Origin: Pedobacter namyangjuensis
GTDB taxonomy: Bacteria; Bacteroidota; Bacteroidia; Sphingobacteriales; Sphingobacteriaceae
Assembly: GCF_003313325.1 (NCBI RefSeq)
Contig: NZ_QMHQ01000005.1
Span: 62,001 to 126,000, forward strand
Length of the DNA: 64,000 bases
Direction of reading: 5' to 3'
Within the stretch, counting starts at the first letter, position 1, and every line of letters begins with the position of its first letter. Under the pieces are notes generated by a model. That model was not told where the DNA came from. It worked only from the letters and a program-made list of their open reading frames with translations, and searched no databases. Shown piece by piece: positions 54,376 to 63,585 of the stretch. Made by a program: the position numbers and the translations under genes.

Positions 54376-57300
54376 ATGAACCTTAAAAACCTAATTCCAC
54401 AAACTTTAATTGCGTTAATGTTGGCAGTGCCGGCAATGGCGCAAAATAACGATTGGGAAAATCCGCGATTGGTAGACGTGGGCAAAGAAAAACCACATGT
54501 TACTTTTGTACTTTTTAACAACCAGAAAGATGCTATTTTAGATGATTATAGCAAATCTGAAAATTTTAAATCCTTAAACGGAAGTTGGAAATTCAACTAT
54601 GTTGATCAGCATAAAGATAGACCAACAAATTTTTTTAGCACTAGTTTTAACGATGGCGGTTGGGCCAACTTAAACGTGCCTTCTAATTGGGAGTTAAACG
54701 GTTTTGGTATTCCTATCTATACCAATATCGCTTATCCGCATCCAACTACGCCACCTTTCATCGGACCAAATAATCCGGTTGGTACTTATCGTAAAACATT
54801 TACGGTGCCACAAAATTGGGACAATAAGGAAGTAATGTTGCACTTCGGCTCTATTTCTGGTTGCGCATTTATTTACGTTAACGGGAACAAGGTTGGTATG
54901 ACTAAAGCTTCTAAAACGCCAAGCGAATTTGATATTACCAAACACTTAAAAACTGGCGAAAATCAAATTGCAGTACAGGTTTACCGTTGGCACGATGGTA
55001 GTTACTTAGAAGATCAGGATTTTTGGCGCCTAAGCGGTATCGAACGCGATGTATACCTTTATGCTTTGCCAAAACTATCCCTTTGGGATTATTTCTTAAA
55101 AGGAGATTTAGATGCAAAATATACCGATGGGTTATTTAGCGCTGCCGTAGATGTTAGGAAATTTACCGGCAACGATATTAAAGCAGGTAAAGTTTCTGTT
55201 AGTTTGTTTGATAAACAAGGGAAATCAGTTTATTCTAAAGAGCAGGCATTTTCTGTAGGGGCAGATACCATTCAAACTATAAATTTCGCAAGCACCATTA
55301 AAAACCCTCTAAAATGGACTGGCGAAACACCTAATTTATACAACTGCGTTATCACTTTAAAGGATGAGAAAGGCAAAGTTTTAGGTGTTACCAATACAAA
55401 AGTTGGATTTAGAAAAGTGGAGATTAAAAATGCTAGGTTATTGGTAAATGGAGTTAAAATTTCGGTACACGGAGTTAACCGTCATGAACACGATGATGTT
55501 ACTGGCCATTACACTACAAAAGAACTGATGTTGAAAGACATTAAATTAATGAAACAATTTAACATCAATGCAGTACGATTATCTCACTATCCAAACGATC
55601 CGCTTTTTTATAAACTATGTGACGAATACGGTCTGTATTTGGTAGATGAAGCTAACATAGAAACACATGGTTTAGGCGCAGAGTTTCAGGCTTGGTTTGA
55701 TAAAAGTAAGCACCCAGCTTATTTGCCAGAATGGGCTCCAGCTCACGTAGATCGTACAGTTCGTATGGTAGAACGCGATAAAAACCACCCTTCGATTATT
55801 ATCTGGTCTTTAGGTAACGAGTGCGGCAATGGCCAGGTATTTCATGATAATTATAAATGGATTAAAAACCGAGACAACACCAGACCAGTTCAGTTTGAGC
55901 AAGCTGGAGAAGATTGGAATACAGACATCGTTTGCCCAATGTACCCAAGTATCGGAAGTATGAAAAGATACGCTGCGGATACCACAAAAACACGCCCTTA
56001 CATTATGTGCGAGTATTCTCACGCAATGGGTAATAGCAACGGTAACTTTAAAGAGTATTTTGATATCATCAGAAACAGTAAAAACATGCAAGGTGGTTTT
56101 ATTTGGGACTGGGTAGATCAAGGCATTAAAACAAAAGATTTGAACGGCAAAGAATTTTGGGCCTACGGAGGCGATTTAGGTGGTTTCTATTGGCAAAATG
56201 ACGAAAATGGCGTAGCCGATGGAATGGTAAGTTCAGATCGTACACCAGATCCAGGTGCTTATGAGGTGAAACAAATCTATCAAAACGTATGGATTACTGA
56301 TAAAGCAGTATCTAGAGGATTAGTTACCATAGAAAATAATTACGATTTTACTAACCTAAGCGAGTACAATTTTAAATGGATTTTATTCAGAAATGGTGTT
56401 CAAATTAAAGAAGGAATTCTTCCGGTACAGTTGGCACCACACCAGAAAAAAGATTTCCAATTAAATTTACCAATGTTTAAAGCAGAAGCTGGATCTGAGT
56501 TTTACTTAAACTTCTCGGTAACTACCAAAAATCCTTCCGCAAGCTTAGATGCGGGTTTTGAAGTTGCAAAAGAACAGTTTAAATACGCTGGCGATTACTT
56601 TGCGAAAGAGCTTAAAACAGACACTAAATTAGTGGTTAAAAAAGAGAACAATAAAATCAGTTTTACTGCCGGAAATGTAAAAGGAGAGTTTGATACTAAA
56701 AACGCAAGATTTACAAATTACTTTAACGGTAGCAACAGGTTTACAAATTTCTTAGAACCCTACTTCTGGAGAGCACCAACCGATAACGATTTTGGTAACG
56801 ATATGCCAGGTAAATTAGGGGTATGGAAATCAGCACATTTAAATAAGCAGTTAAAAAATGTAAAAGTTGGCGAACAAACTGCAGCAGGCTTAGCAATTAA
56901 TGTTAGCTGGTTATTGGGCAATATCAACGTGCCTTATGAGATAACTTACCTAATCCAAAATGATGGTTCTGTTAAAGTAACTGGAGCTATGGATTTTACT
57001 AATACACAATTGCCAGAGCTGCCAAGATTCGGTATGAGAACAACCTTATCTAATTGGTATACAGATTTAAGCTATTATGGCAGAGGTCCGCACGAGAATT
57101 ATATAGACAGAAACCACGGTTCGTTTTTAGGAATTTATAGCGATAAAGTGGCAAATCAATATTATAAAGGTTATATTCGTCCTCAAGAAAGTGGTAATAA
57201 AACCGATGTACGTTGGTTAACATTAACCAACAATCAGGGTATGGGTGTAAAAATTGAAGGCGCACAAGCCTTAGGTTTTACGGCCATCAACCATAGTGTT

Positions 57301-57501
57301 GAAGATCTAGACCCGGGACTAACCAAAAAACAACAACATCCAACGGATTTGCCTCCGAGAAACCAGGTTTTCTTGTCGGTTGATTTGAAACAACGCGGTG
57401 TTGGTGGCGACGATAGCTGGGGTTCATTACCGCATGCACAATATCGTTTGATGGATAAAAAATATAGCTATAGCTATACAGTGAGTTTAATTGGCCAGTA
57501 G
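54376..57501 (+). CDS. GH2 beta-galactosidase
   Basis: This 1041-residue secreted enzyme (signal ending AMAQ) is of the LacZ-like GH2 type. An N-terminal sugar-binding jelly roll (GSWKFNYVD to DVYLYA), immunoglobulin-like domain, and TIM barrel with acid/base E482 in SLGNECGNG and nucleophile E546 in MCEYSHAMGNSNG are visible. A C-terminal beta-sandwich domain 5 (YGRGPHENYIDR) completes the family layout. It likely removes galactose from arabinogalactan or galactan side chains. galK follows twelve bases later. Confidence 0.95.
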   Translation: MNLKNLIPQTLIALMLAVPAMAQNNDWENPRLVDVGKEKPHVTFVLFNNQKDAILDDYSKSENFKSLNGSWKFNYVDQHKDRPTNFFSTSFNDGGWANLNVPSNWELNGFGIPIYTNIAYPHPTTPPFIGPNNPVGTYRKTFTVPQNWDNKEVMLHFGSISGCAFIYVNGNKVGMTKASKTPSEFDITKHLKTGENQIAVQVYRWHDGSYLEDQDFWRLSGIERDVYLYALPKLSLWDYFLKGDLDAKYTDGLFSAAVDVRKFTGNDIKAGKVSVSLFDKQGKSVYSKEQAFSVGADTIQTINFASTIKNPLKWTGETPNLYNCVITLKDEKGKVLGVTNTKVGFRKVEIKNARLLVNGVKISVHGVNRHEHDDVTGHYTTKELMLKDIKLMKQFNINAVRLSHYPNDPLFYKLCDEYGLYLVDEANIETHGLGAEFQAWFDKSKHPAYLPEWAPAHVDRTVRMVERDKNHPSIIIWSLGNECGNGQVFHDNYKWIKNRDNTRPVQFEQAGEDWNTDIVCPMYPSIGSMKRYAADTTKTRPYIMCEYSHAMGNSNGNFKEYFDIIRNSKNMQGGFIWDWVDQGIKTKDLNGKEFWAYGGDLGGFYWQNDENGVADGMVSSDRTPDPGAYEVKQIYQNVWITDKAVSRGLVTIENNYDFTNLSEYNFKWILFRNGVQIKEGILPVQLAPHQKKDFQLNLPMFKAEAGSEFYLNFSVTTKNPSASLDAGFEVAKEQFKYAGDYFAKELKTDTKLVVKKENNKISFTAGNVKGEFDTKNARFTNYFNGSNRFTNFLEPYFWRAPTDNDFGNDMPGKLGVWKSAHLNKQLKNVKVGEQTAAGLAINVSWLLGNINVPYEITYLIQNDGSVKVTGAMDFTNTQLPELPRFGMRTTLSNWYTDLSYYGRGPHENYIDRNHGSFLGIYSDKVANQYYKGYIRPQESGNKTDVRWLTLTNNQGMGVKIEGAQALGFTAINHSVEDLDPGLTKKQQHPTDLPPRNQVFLSVDLKQRGVGGDDSWGSLPHAQYRLMDKKYSYSYTVSLIGQ

Positions 57502-57513
57502 AGGCAGAAGCAT

Positions 57514-58686
57514 ATGAATACGAATAACATACAAGAAAAGTTTAACCTAATGTTCGGCAAAGCACCTTCGCTTTACCGTTCTCCAGGACGAATAAACATT
57601 ATAGGTGAGCATACAGATTATAACGAAGGATTTGTACTTCCTGCAGCTATTGATAAAGCAGTTTATGTAGCTATTTCAAAAAGAGATGACCAACAAGTTC
57701 ATCTGCACGCAACTAAATATGACGAAACGTTTCAATTCGATTTGTCGGATATTAAGCCAACAGAAAAACAATGGCCTAATTATATTTTAGGTGTAGTTGC
57801 CGAAATCCAAAAGAAAAACCTAAAGATTGGAGGCTTTAACCTGATGTTTGAAGGCGACATTCCTGGCGGTGCTGGTCTTTCTTCGTCTGCAGCTATCGAG
57901 TGTTCTGTAGCGTTCGCCTTAAACGAACAATTTTCTTTAGGTATAGATAAAATGACTTTAGTACATATAGCACAAAAAGCAGAGCATAACTTTGCTGGTG
58001 TAATGTGCGGTATTATGGATCAGTTTGCTTCGGTATTTGGTAAAAAAGACCATGCAATTATGCTCGATTGCAAAACATTGGAGTATAAATATGTGCCTAT
58101 TAATCTACCGGGATATACTTTTGTGTTGTTTAATACCAACGTAAAACATAATCTAGCATCATCTGCTTATAACGATAGAAGAGCATCTTGCTTTAAAGGT
58201 GTAGAGTGGGTTAAAGAACATCATCCAGAAGTTAATAGCTTAAGAGACGTAACCATCGCTATGCTAGATGAACATGTTAAGGCTAAAGACCAAGATGTTT
58301 ATGTAAAGTGTAAGTTTATTGTTGAAGAAATTGAGCGTTTACAGTTAGCTTGTATTGATTTAGAAGTTAATGATTTGGTTTCTTTGGGCAAACGTATGTT
58401 AGAAACGCATGAGGGTTTAAGCAAAGCTTACGAGGTAAGTTGCGAAGAGTTGGATTATTTGGTAGACCAAGTTAAAGATAACTCTAATGTTTTAGGTGCC
58501 CGAATGATGGGTGGCGGATTTGGCGGTTGTACCATTAATTTGGTTAAAGAAGAAGCTGTAGAAGAACTTACAGCCACACTTACTAAAAGCTATACCGAAA
58601 AGTTCGATTTAGAACTTACATCTTACATTGTAAAAATAGAGAATGGTTCTGAAACGGTAAAACTACCAGAACTACAGTCTAGTTAA
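57514..58686 (+). CDS. galK: Galactokinase
   Basis: The 390-residue GHMP kinase phosphorylates galactose with ATP. Motifs: the substrate-binding GRINIIGEHTDYNEGFVLPAAI, the phosphate loop GGAGLSSSAAIE, the catalytic Asp region CGIMDQFAS and the C-terminal RMMGGGFGGCTINL. The enzyme is cytosolic (no signal). It lies directly behind the secreted beta-galactosidase whose product it uses. Confidence 0.97.
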   Translation: MNTNNIQEKFNLMFGKAPSLYRSPGRINIIGEHTDYNEGFVLPAAIDKAVYVAISKRDDQQVHLHATKYDETFQFDLSDIKPTEKQWPNYILGVVAEIQKKNLKIGGFNLMFEGDIPGGAGLSSSAAIECSVAFALNEQFSLGIDKMTLVHIAQKAEHNFAGVMCGIMDQFASVFGKKDHAIMLDCKTLEYKYVPINLPGYTFVLFNTNVKHNLASSAYNDRRASCFKGVEWVKEHHPEVNSLRDVTIAMLDEHVKAKDQDVYVKCKFIVEEIERLQLACIDLEVNDLVSLGKRMLETHEGLSKAYEVSCEELDYLVDQVKDNSNVLGARMMGGGFGGCTINLVKEEAVEELTATLTKSYTEKFDLELTSYIVKIENGSETVKLPELQSS

Positions 58687-58716
58687 AAATTAATTTTATT
58701 TAAGAAACAATACTCG

Positions 58717-58751
58717 CAAACACAGATTTTTTAAGCTAAAATCTGTGTTTG
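58717..58751 (+). terminator. galK terminator
   Basis: A perfect 14-base stem (CAAACACAGATTTT and complement) with a seven-base loop; only a short T-rich tail. Confidence 0.75.
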
Positions 58752-58780
58752 TTATATAATGTGGTCTCAACTTATAACAG

Positions 58781-59647
58781 ATGAAGAAAATTACAACTAT
58801 ACTTTTTACATTTTACAGTTTGATCTCTTTTGCACAAATTGATACTAAAGCGGGTTCTGCCGTAGAAGAGAAAGAATATGCAAAGCTCGGTTACAAATTG
58901 GTTTGGGCCGATGAATTTAATAAAGATGGCAAAGTAGATTCTGCCAAATGGAAATTTGAGAAAGGTTTTGTAAGAAACCAGGAGTTACAATGGTACCAAG
59001 AAGATAATGCCTGGCAAGAGAACGGCGTGCTGGTAATTGAGGCTAGAAAAGAAAACAAACCTAATCCTAAATACAAAGAAGATAGCAAACATTGGGCAAA
59101 CAGTAGAAAAAACATCGAATACAGTTCGGCAAGTATAAATACCGGCGGTAAACACAGTTGGCAGTATGGTAGGTTTGTAATGCGAGGCAAAATAGATATC
59201 AGTGATGGTCTTTGGCCAGCATGGTGGACACTGGGTGTAAAAAACCAATGGCCGTCAAACGGCGAGATAGACATTATGGAATACTATAAAAAGAAACTTT
59301 TGGCAAACATCGCCATTGGCACAAATAAACAATACAACGCCCATTGGTTTAGCAATACAAAAGACATTAATGAATTAGGCGGTAAAGAATGGGCATCTAA
59401 ATTCCACATTTGGCGCATGGATTGGGACGAAGAAGCAATCTCGCTTTATGTAGACGATGTTTTATTAAACAAAGTTGAAATGAGCAAACTTAACAACAGA
59501 GATGCCAAAGGCGATAATCCGTTTAAACAGCCACATTACATGCTGTTAGATTTAGCTATGGGCGGGTTAAATGGTGGCGAGTTAAACGATACGAAATTCC
59601 CAAATCGTTACGAAGTGGACTATGTAAGAGTATATCAGAAAAAATAA
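58781..59647 (+). CDS. GH16 beta-glycanase
   Basis: This 288-residue secreted enzyme (signal ending SFAQ) has the GH16 catalytic signature GEIDIMEYY with E162, D164 and E167. WADEFN near residue 43, GRFVMRGKIDISDGLWPAWWTLG, and the C-terminal YEVDYVRVYQ strand are typical. Laminarinase-like GH16 members cleave beta-1,3-glucan, and related ones beta-1,3-galactan. The galactose-rich locus favours a galactan-type substrate, but this is inference. It is coupled to the GH97 gene by a four-base gap. Confidence 0.9.
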   Translation: MKKITTILFTFYSLISFAQIDTKAGSAVEEKEYAKLGYKLVWADEFNKDGKVDSAKWKFEKGFVRNQELQWYQEDNAWQENGVLVIEARKENKPNPKYKEDSKHWANSRKNIEYSSASINTGGKHSWQYGRFVMRGKIDISDGLWPAWWTLGVKNQWPSNGEIDIMEYYKKKLLANIAIGTNKQYNAHWFSNTKDINELGGKEWASKFHIWRMDWDEEAISLYVDDVLLNKVEMSKLNNRDAKGDNPFKQPHYMLLDLAMGGLNGGELNDTKFPNRYEVDYVRVYQKK

Positions 59648-59651
59648 TATA

Positions 59652-61580
59652 ATGAGAACAAAACTAATTTTAGCCGTATTAGCCGTGCTGTTTTCTGTTA
59701 GGATAACAAATGGCCAAACCCAAAACATTTCTAGCCCTAACAAACAGTTATTGGTCGAGTTATTTAACAATCCTGATGGCACCTTAAGCTACTCGGTAAA
59801 ACGCAAAGGAAAACTTGTTCTGGCAAGTTCAGATTTAGGCTTAACTACCAACACAACTTCTTTTAAAAGCATTGCTTTCGTGAGTGCATCAAAAATTACT
59901 GCAGTAAGCGATAAGTATAGCCTGCTTCACGGAAAAAAGGCCAATGTTATTTACAAAGCCAACAAAAGGACTTTCACTTATGCCAATGAAGCCAAAAAGA
60001 AAATCGATATTGTTTTTCAGGTTTCCGACGATGCGGTTGCCTTTAAATATCTATTGGCAGATCAAGCTGGTTTAGGTAAAGAAATTGCCGACGAGCTAAC
60101 CACATTTAACTTTCCTGAAAAAACCAAAACTTGGTTGCAACCTATGCAGGTTTCTAAAACCGGATGGGAGCAAACCAACCCGGCTTACGAAGAACATTAT
60201 AATGTAGCTGTAGATGTGGCAAAAGTTATAGATTATAAAACTGGATGGGTTTATCCGGCACTTTACCAAACAGAAAATACTTATAGTTTAGTTACCGAAG
60301 CTGGATTAGACGGAACTTATTGCGCTACAAGATTACTTTCTTCGCCAAGCAAACCGGGCAACTTTAAAATTGGTTTTCCAGACCCAAGAGAAATTTTTCC
60401 GGGCAAAGCTTTATTGCCTCAAATTACGTTTCCTTTTGCATCGCCTTGGCGTGTAATTGCCATAGGCGATTTAAAAACTGTGGTAGAATCTACCGCCGGA
60501 ACCGATTTGGCTAAGCCATCTCAACTAAAAGATTTAAGTTATATTAAACCAGGTAATTCTTCATGGAGTTGGATAAACTCTAAAGACGATTTTATAATTT
60601 ATAAAGAGCAGAAAAAATACATTGATTTTGCTGCCGATATGAATTGGCAATATTGCTTAATAGATGTTAACTGGGATAAAAATATCGGTTACGAAAAAAT
60701 GAAAGAGCTAGCCGATTATGCAAAAACTAAAAATGTTGGTTTATTACTTTGGTACAATTCTGCAGGTGATTGGAACACCGTAAAATATACGCCTAAAAAC
60801 TTGTTAACTACGCAGCAAAGTCGCGTTAAAGAGTTTGCTCGTTTACAAGAAATGGGTATTAAAGGTGTTAAAATCGATTTCTTTGGTGGCGATGGACAAT
60901 CCGTTATTCAATATTACGTCGATATTTTAAATGATGCTGCAAATGCTGGTTTAATGGTCAACTTCCACGGTGCAACGTTACCAAGAGGCTGGGCAAGAAC
61001 TTATCCAAATTTGTTAACGGCTGAAGCTGTTCGTGGTTACGAAAATGTAACTTTTACGCAAAAAGATGCAGATAAGGAAGCAGAGTTTTGTACCGTTTTG
61101 CCTTACGCACGTAATGCATTCGATCCGATGGATTATACACCGATGAACCTGTACAAAAACCCATCAAATGTACAGCGTAAAACCAGCGGTGCTTTTCAAT
61201 TAGCACTTTCTGTTTTGTTTACTTCCGGTCTGCAACATTTCGCCGAATCTCCAGAAGGAATGGCAAAAATACCGGAAAATGTACAAGCTTATGTTAAATC
61301 AATCCCTACAAAATGGGATGATGTTAAATTTATTGATGGCATACCCGGCGAATTTGCTGTTATTGCCAGAAAAGCAGGTGGCAAGTGGTATGTTGGTGGT
61401 ATAACTAACAAATCTGCTCAGAAAATCAATCTAAATTTAGCACAGTTTGCGGGTAAAAATGCAACCCTGTATTTAGACGGAAAAGAAAAATATACTTGGG
61501 ATGTTAAAGCTATTCCGGCGAAAGAAAATCTGAATTTTACCATAGAGCCGTCTTCGGGTTTCGTAGTGGTAGTTGAGTAA
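59652..61580 (+). CDS. GH97 retaining glycosidase
   Basis: This 642-residue secreted enzyme has the GH97 layout: an N-terminal beta-super-sandwich, a TIM barrel from about residue 300, and a C-terminal beta domain. D409 in GVKIDFFGG takes the place of the nucleophile and E458 in LLTAEAVRGYE that of the acid/base of the retaining GH97 branch (alpha-galactosidase type), rather than the inverting SusB type. Members of this branch include alpha-galactosidases and beta-L-arabinopyranosidases, both of which suit arabinogalactan. Confidence 0.92.
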   Translation: MRTKLILAVLAVLFSVRITNGQTQNISSPNKQLLVELFNNPDGTLSYSVKRKGKLVLASSDLGLTTNTTSFKSIAFVSASKITAVSDKYSLLHGKKANVIYKANKRTFTYANEAKKKIDIVFQVSDDAVAFKYLLADQAGLGKEIADELTTFNFPEKTKTWLQPMQVSKTGWEQTNPAYEEHYNVAVDVAKVIDYKTGWVYPALYQTENTYSLVTEAGLDGTYCATRLLSSPSKPGNFKIGFPDPREIFPGKALLPQITFPFASPWRVIAIGDLKTVVESTAGTDLAKPSQLKDLSYIKPGNSSWSWINSKDDFIIYKEQKKYIDFAADMNWQYCLIDVNWDKNIGYEKMKELADYAKTKNVGLLLWYNSAGDWNTVKYTPKNLLTTQQSRVKEFARLQEMGIKGVKIDFFGGDGQSVIQYYVDILNDAANAGLMVNFHGATLPRGWARTYPNLLTAEAVRGYENVTFTQKDADKEAEFCTVLPYARNAFDPMDYTPMNLYKNPSNVQRKTSGAFQLALSVLFTSGLQHFAESPEGMAKIPENVQAYVKSIPTKWDDVKFIDGIPGEFAVIARKAGGKWYVGGITNKSAQKINLNLAQFAGKNATLYLDGKEKYTWDVKAIPAKENLNFTIEPSSGFVVVVE

Positions 61581-61606
61581 ATATTATTATAACAGATCAA
61601 TTTGCT

Positions 61607-61641
61607 AGGCTCAGGATATCAAAATTTAAAAACCTGAGCCT
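61607..61641 (+). terminator. Terminator after GH97
   Basis: AGGCTCAGG pairs with CCTGAGCCT across a 17-base loop, followed by a weak ATTTAATTTT tail. Confidence 0.6.
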
Positions 61642-61692
61642 ATTTAATTTTCAGTAAGTAACCAATAATCATTTAATTAAAAAACAACGTTG

Positions 61693-63585
61693 ATGCAGAA
61701 AAAAATCTACTTTATGTTCACGCTACTTTTAGCTGTTTTTGGTGCTTTTGCCCAAAGGCAAATGGAGTTTTTAGATAGAGGTTTAGTTGCTATCGCAAAT
61801 GGTAAAGACGTTGCGATTAGCTGGCGTTCTTTAGTTACAGACGCAGAAAAAACTGCGTTTAATGTTTATCGAACTACGGATGGAAAAACTGTAAAACTAA
61901 ATCAACAACCACTTATTGAAGCAACATTTTTTAATGATGCTAAGGTAGATCAGACTAAAAAACAGATTTATTTTGTAAAAACGGTTTTAGCTGGTAAGGA
62001 AAAAGAAAAGAGCAAAGGGTTTGTTGTAGCAGCTAATTCAAAACCTTATTTATCTATCAAACTACAAACGCCAAATGGTTACTCTCCAAATGATGCTTCA
62101 GTTGCAGACTTAGATGGCGACGGAGAATACGAAATCGTGCTCCATCAAGTTGGAAGATCAAAAGACAACAGTCAATCTGGGGTTACAGATCCGCCAATTT
62201 TTCAGGCTTATAAATTAGATGGAACTTTGTTATGGTCAATTAATCTTGGCAAAAACATTCGCGAAGGTGCGCATTACACGCAGTTTATGGTTTACGATTT
62301 CGACGGTGATGGGCGTGCGGAGATAGCCATGAAAACCGCCGACGGAACAATCGATGGAAAAGGAATAGCCATTGGCGATACCACCAAAGACTATAGAAAT
62401 AGTGCTGGTTATATTTTAGCCGGACCAGAATATTTAACCATGTTTGATGGTTTGACAGGTGCCGCACTTTCTACGGTTAAATATAATCCGCCTAGGCATC
62501 CCGAGACAGAAAATCCAACTTCCGATCAATTGAAAAAACTTTGGGGCGATGGTTATGGTAATAGAATGGACCGCTTTTTAGGTGGCGTTGCCTACCTTAA
62601 TGGTAAAACGCCTAGCTTAATTATGGCTCGCGGTTATTATACCAGAGCGGTTATTGCAGCTTGGAATTTTGTAAACAAAAAATTAGTTCCGGTTTGGGTT
62701 TTTGATAGCGAAGATGGTACGCCCGGCAACAAAGCTTACAGCGGACAAGGAAATCACAGTTTAACCGTAGCCGACGTTGATGGAGATGGAAAAGACGAAA
62801 TTGTTTATGGTGCAATGACGATTGACGATAATGGTAAAGGATTGTATTCTACAGGAATTGGACACGGTGATGCCTTGCATGTTTCAGATTTAGATCCGAA
62901 TAGGCCAGGTTTAGAAGTTTTTGACATTCAGGAACGTTTTGATGATGCTGGCGCAAGTTTTAGAGATGCTAAAACCGGAGAAGTGATTTGGAAAAAGCCA
63001 TCGGTTAAAGCTGGTGATGATGGCGAAGGACCAGGCAGAGGTTTATCGTTGAATATCGATCCGAGGTATGACGGTGCAGAATCTTGGGTAGCAGGAGCTG
63101 GAATTACCGGGATATTCGACGTAAAGGGAAACAAAATTGCCAACAACACGCCTCCTTGCAATATGGGAATTTATTGGGATGGAGATTTGCTAAGCGAGAT
63201 TTTAAATGGTACAAAAATAGATAAATGGGACTACCTTAACGAAAAAACAAAACTGCTTTTAAATACAGCAGACTTTAATTGTGCAAGTAATAATGGTACA
63301 AAAGCTACACCCACTTTGGTGGCAGATTTATTTGGCGATTGGCGTGAAGAAGTAATTTATAAAACAACTGATAACCAGGAGTTGAGGATTTTTACTACTG
63401 CAATTCCAACTAAGCACAAACTGTATAGCTTAATGCAAAACCCACAGTATAGGTTAAGTATTGCTTGGCAAAATGTGGCCTATAACCAACCGCCACATAC
63501 AGATTATTACATGGATGAAACCATGAAAAAGCCTTCGTTACCAAATATCAAGATCGTAAATCCTACAAAAAACATTAAAAAATGA
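61693..63585 (+). CDS. PL11 rhamnogalacturonan lyase
   Basis: The enzyme cleaves the RG-I backbone between rhamnose and galacturonic acid by beta-elimination, leaving unsaturated ends for GH105. The 630-residue chain starts at ATG 61693 (a TTG lies directly before it). A signal peptide (FGAFAQ) is followed by RQMEFLDRGLVAI and NVYRTTDG in the N-terminal domain, then an eight-bladed propeller with repeated calcium-binding loops (DLDGDGEYE, DFDGDGRAE, DVDGDGKDE). It ends in the typical TDYYMDETM segment. It overlaps the next gene by four bases. Confidence 0.95.
   Translation: MQKKIYFMFTLLLAVFGAFAQRQMEFLDRGLVAIANGKDVAISWRSLVTDAEKTAFNVYRTTDGKTVKLNQQPLIEATFFNDAKVDQTKKQIYFVKTVLAGKEKEKSKGFVVAANSKPYLSIKLQTPNGYSPNDASVADLDGDGEYEIVLHQVGRSKDNSQSGVTDPPIFQAYKLDGTLLWSINLGKNIREGAHYTQFMVYDFDGDGRAEIAMKTADGTIDGKGIAIGDTTKDYRNSAGYILAGPEYLTMFDGLTGAALSTVKYNPPRHPETENPTSDQLKKLWGDGYGNRMDRFLGGVAYLNGKTPSLIMARGYYTRAVIAAWNFVNKKLVPVWVFDSEDGTPGNKAYSGQGNHSLTVADVDGDGKDEIVYGAMTIDDNGKGLYSTGIGHGDALHVSDLDPNRPGLEVFDIQERFDDAGASFRDAKTGEVIWKKPSVKAGDDGEGPGRGLSLNIDPRYDGAESWVAGAGITGIFDVKGNKIANNTPPCNMGIYWDGDLLSEILNGTKIDKWDYLNEKTKLLLNTADFNCASNNGTKATPTLVADLFGDWREEVIYKTTDNQELRIFTTAIPTKHKLYSLMQNPQYRLSIAWQNVAYNQPPHTDYYMDETMKKPSLPNIKIVNPTKNIKK

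Noticed and set aside
58891..59274. 127-codon ORF antisense to GH16
   Set aside because: Shadow of a clear GH16 gene with an intact catalytic motif.
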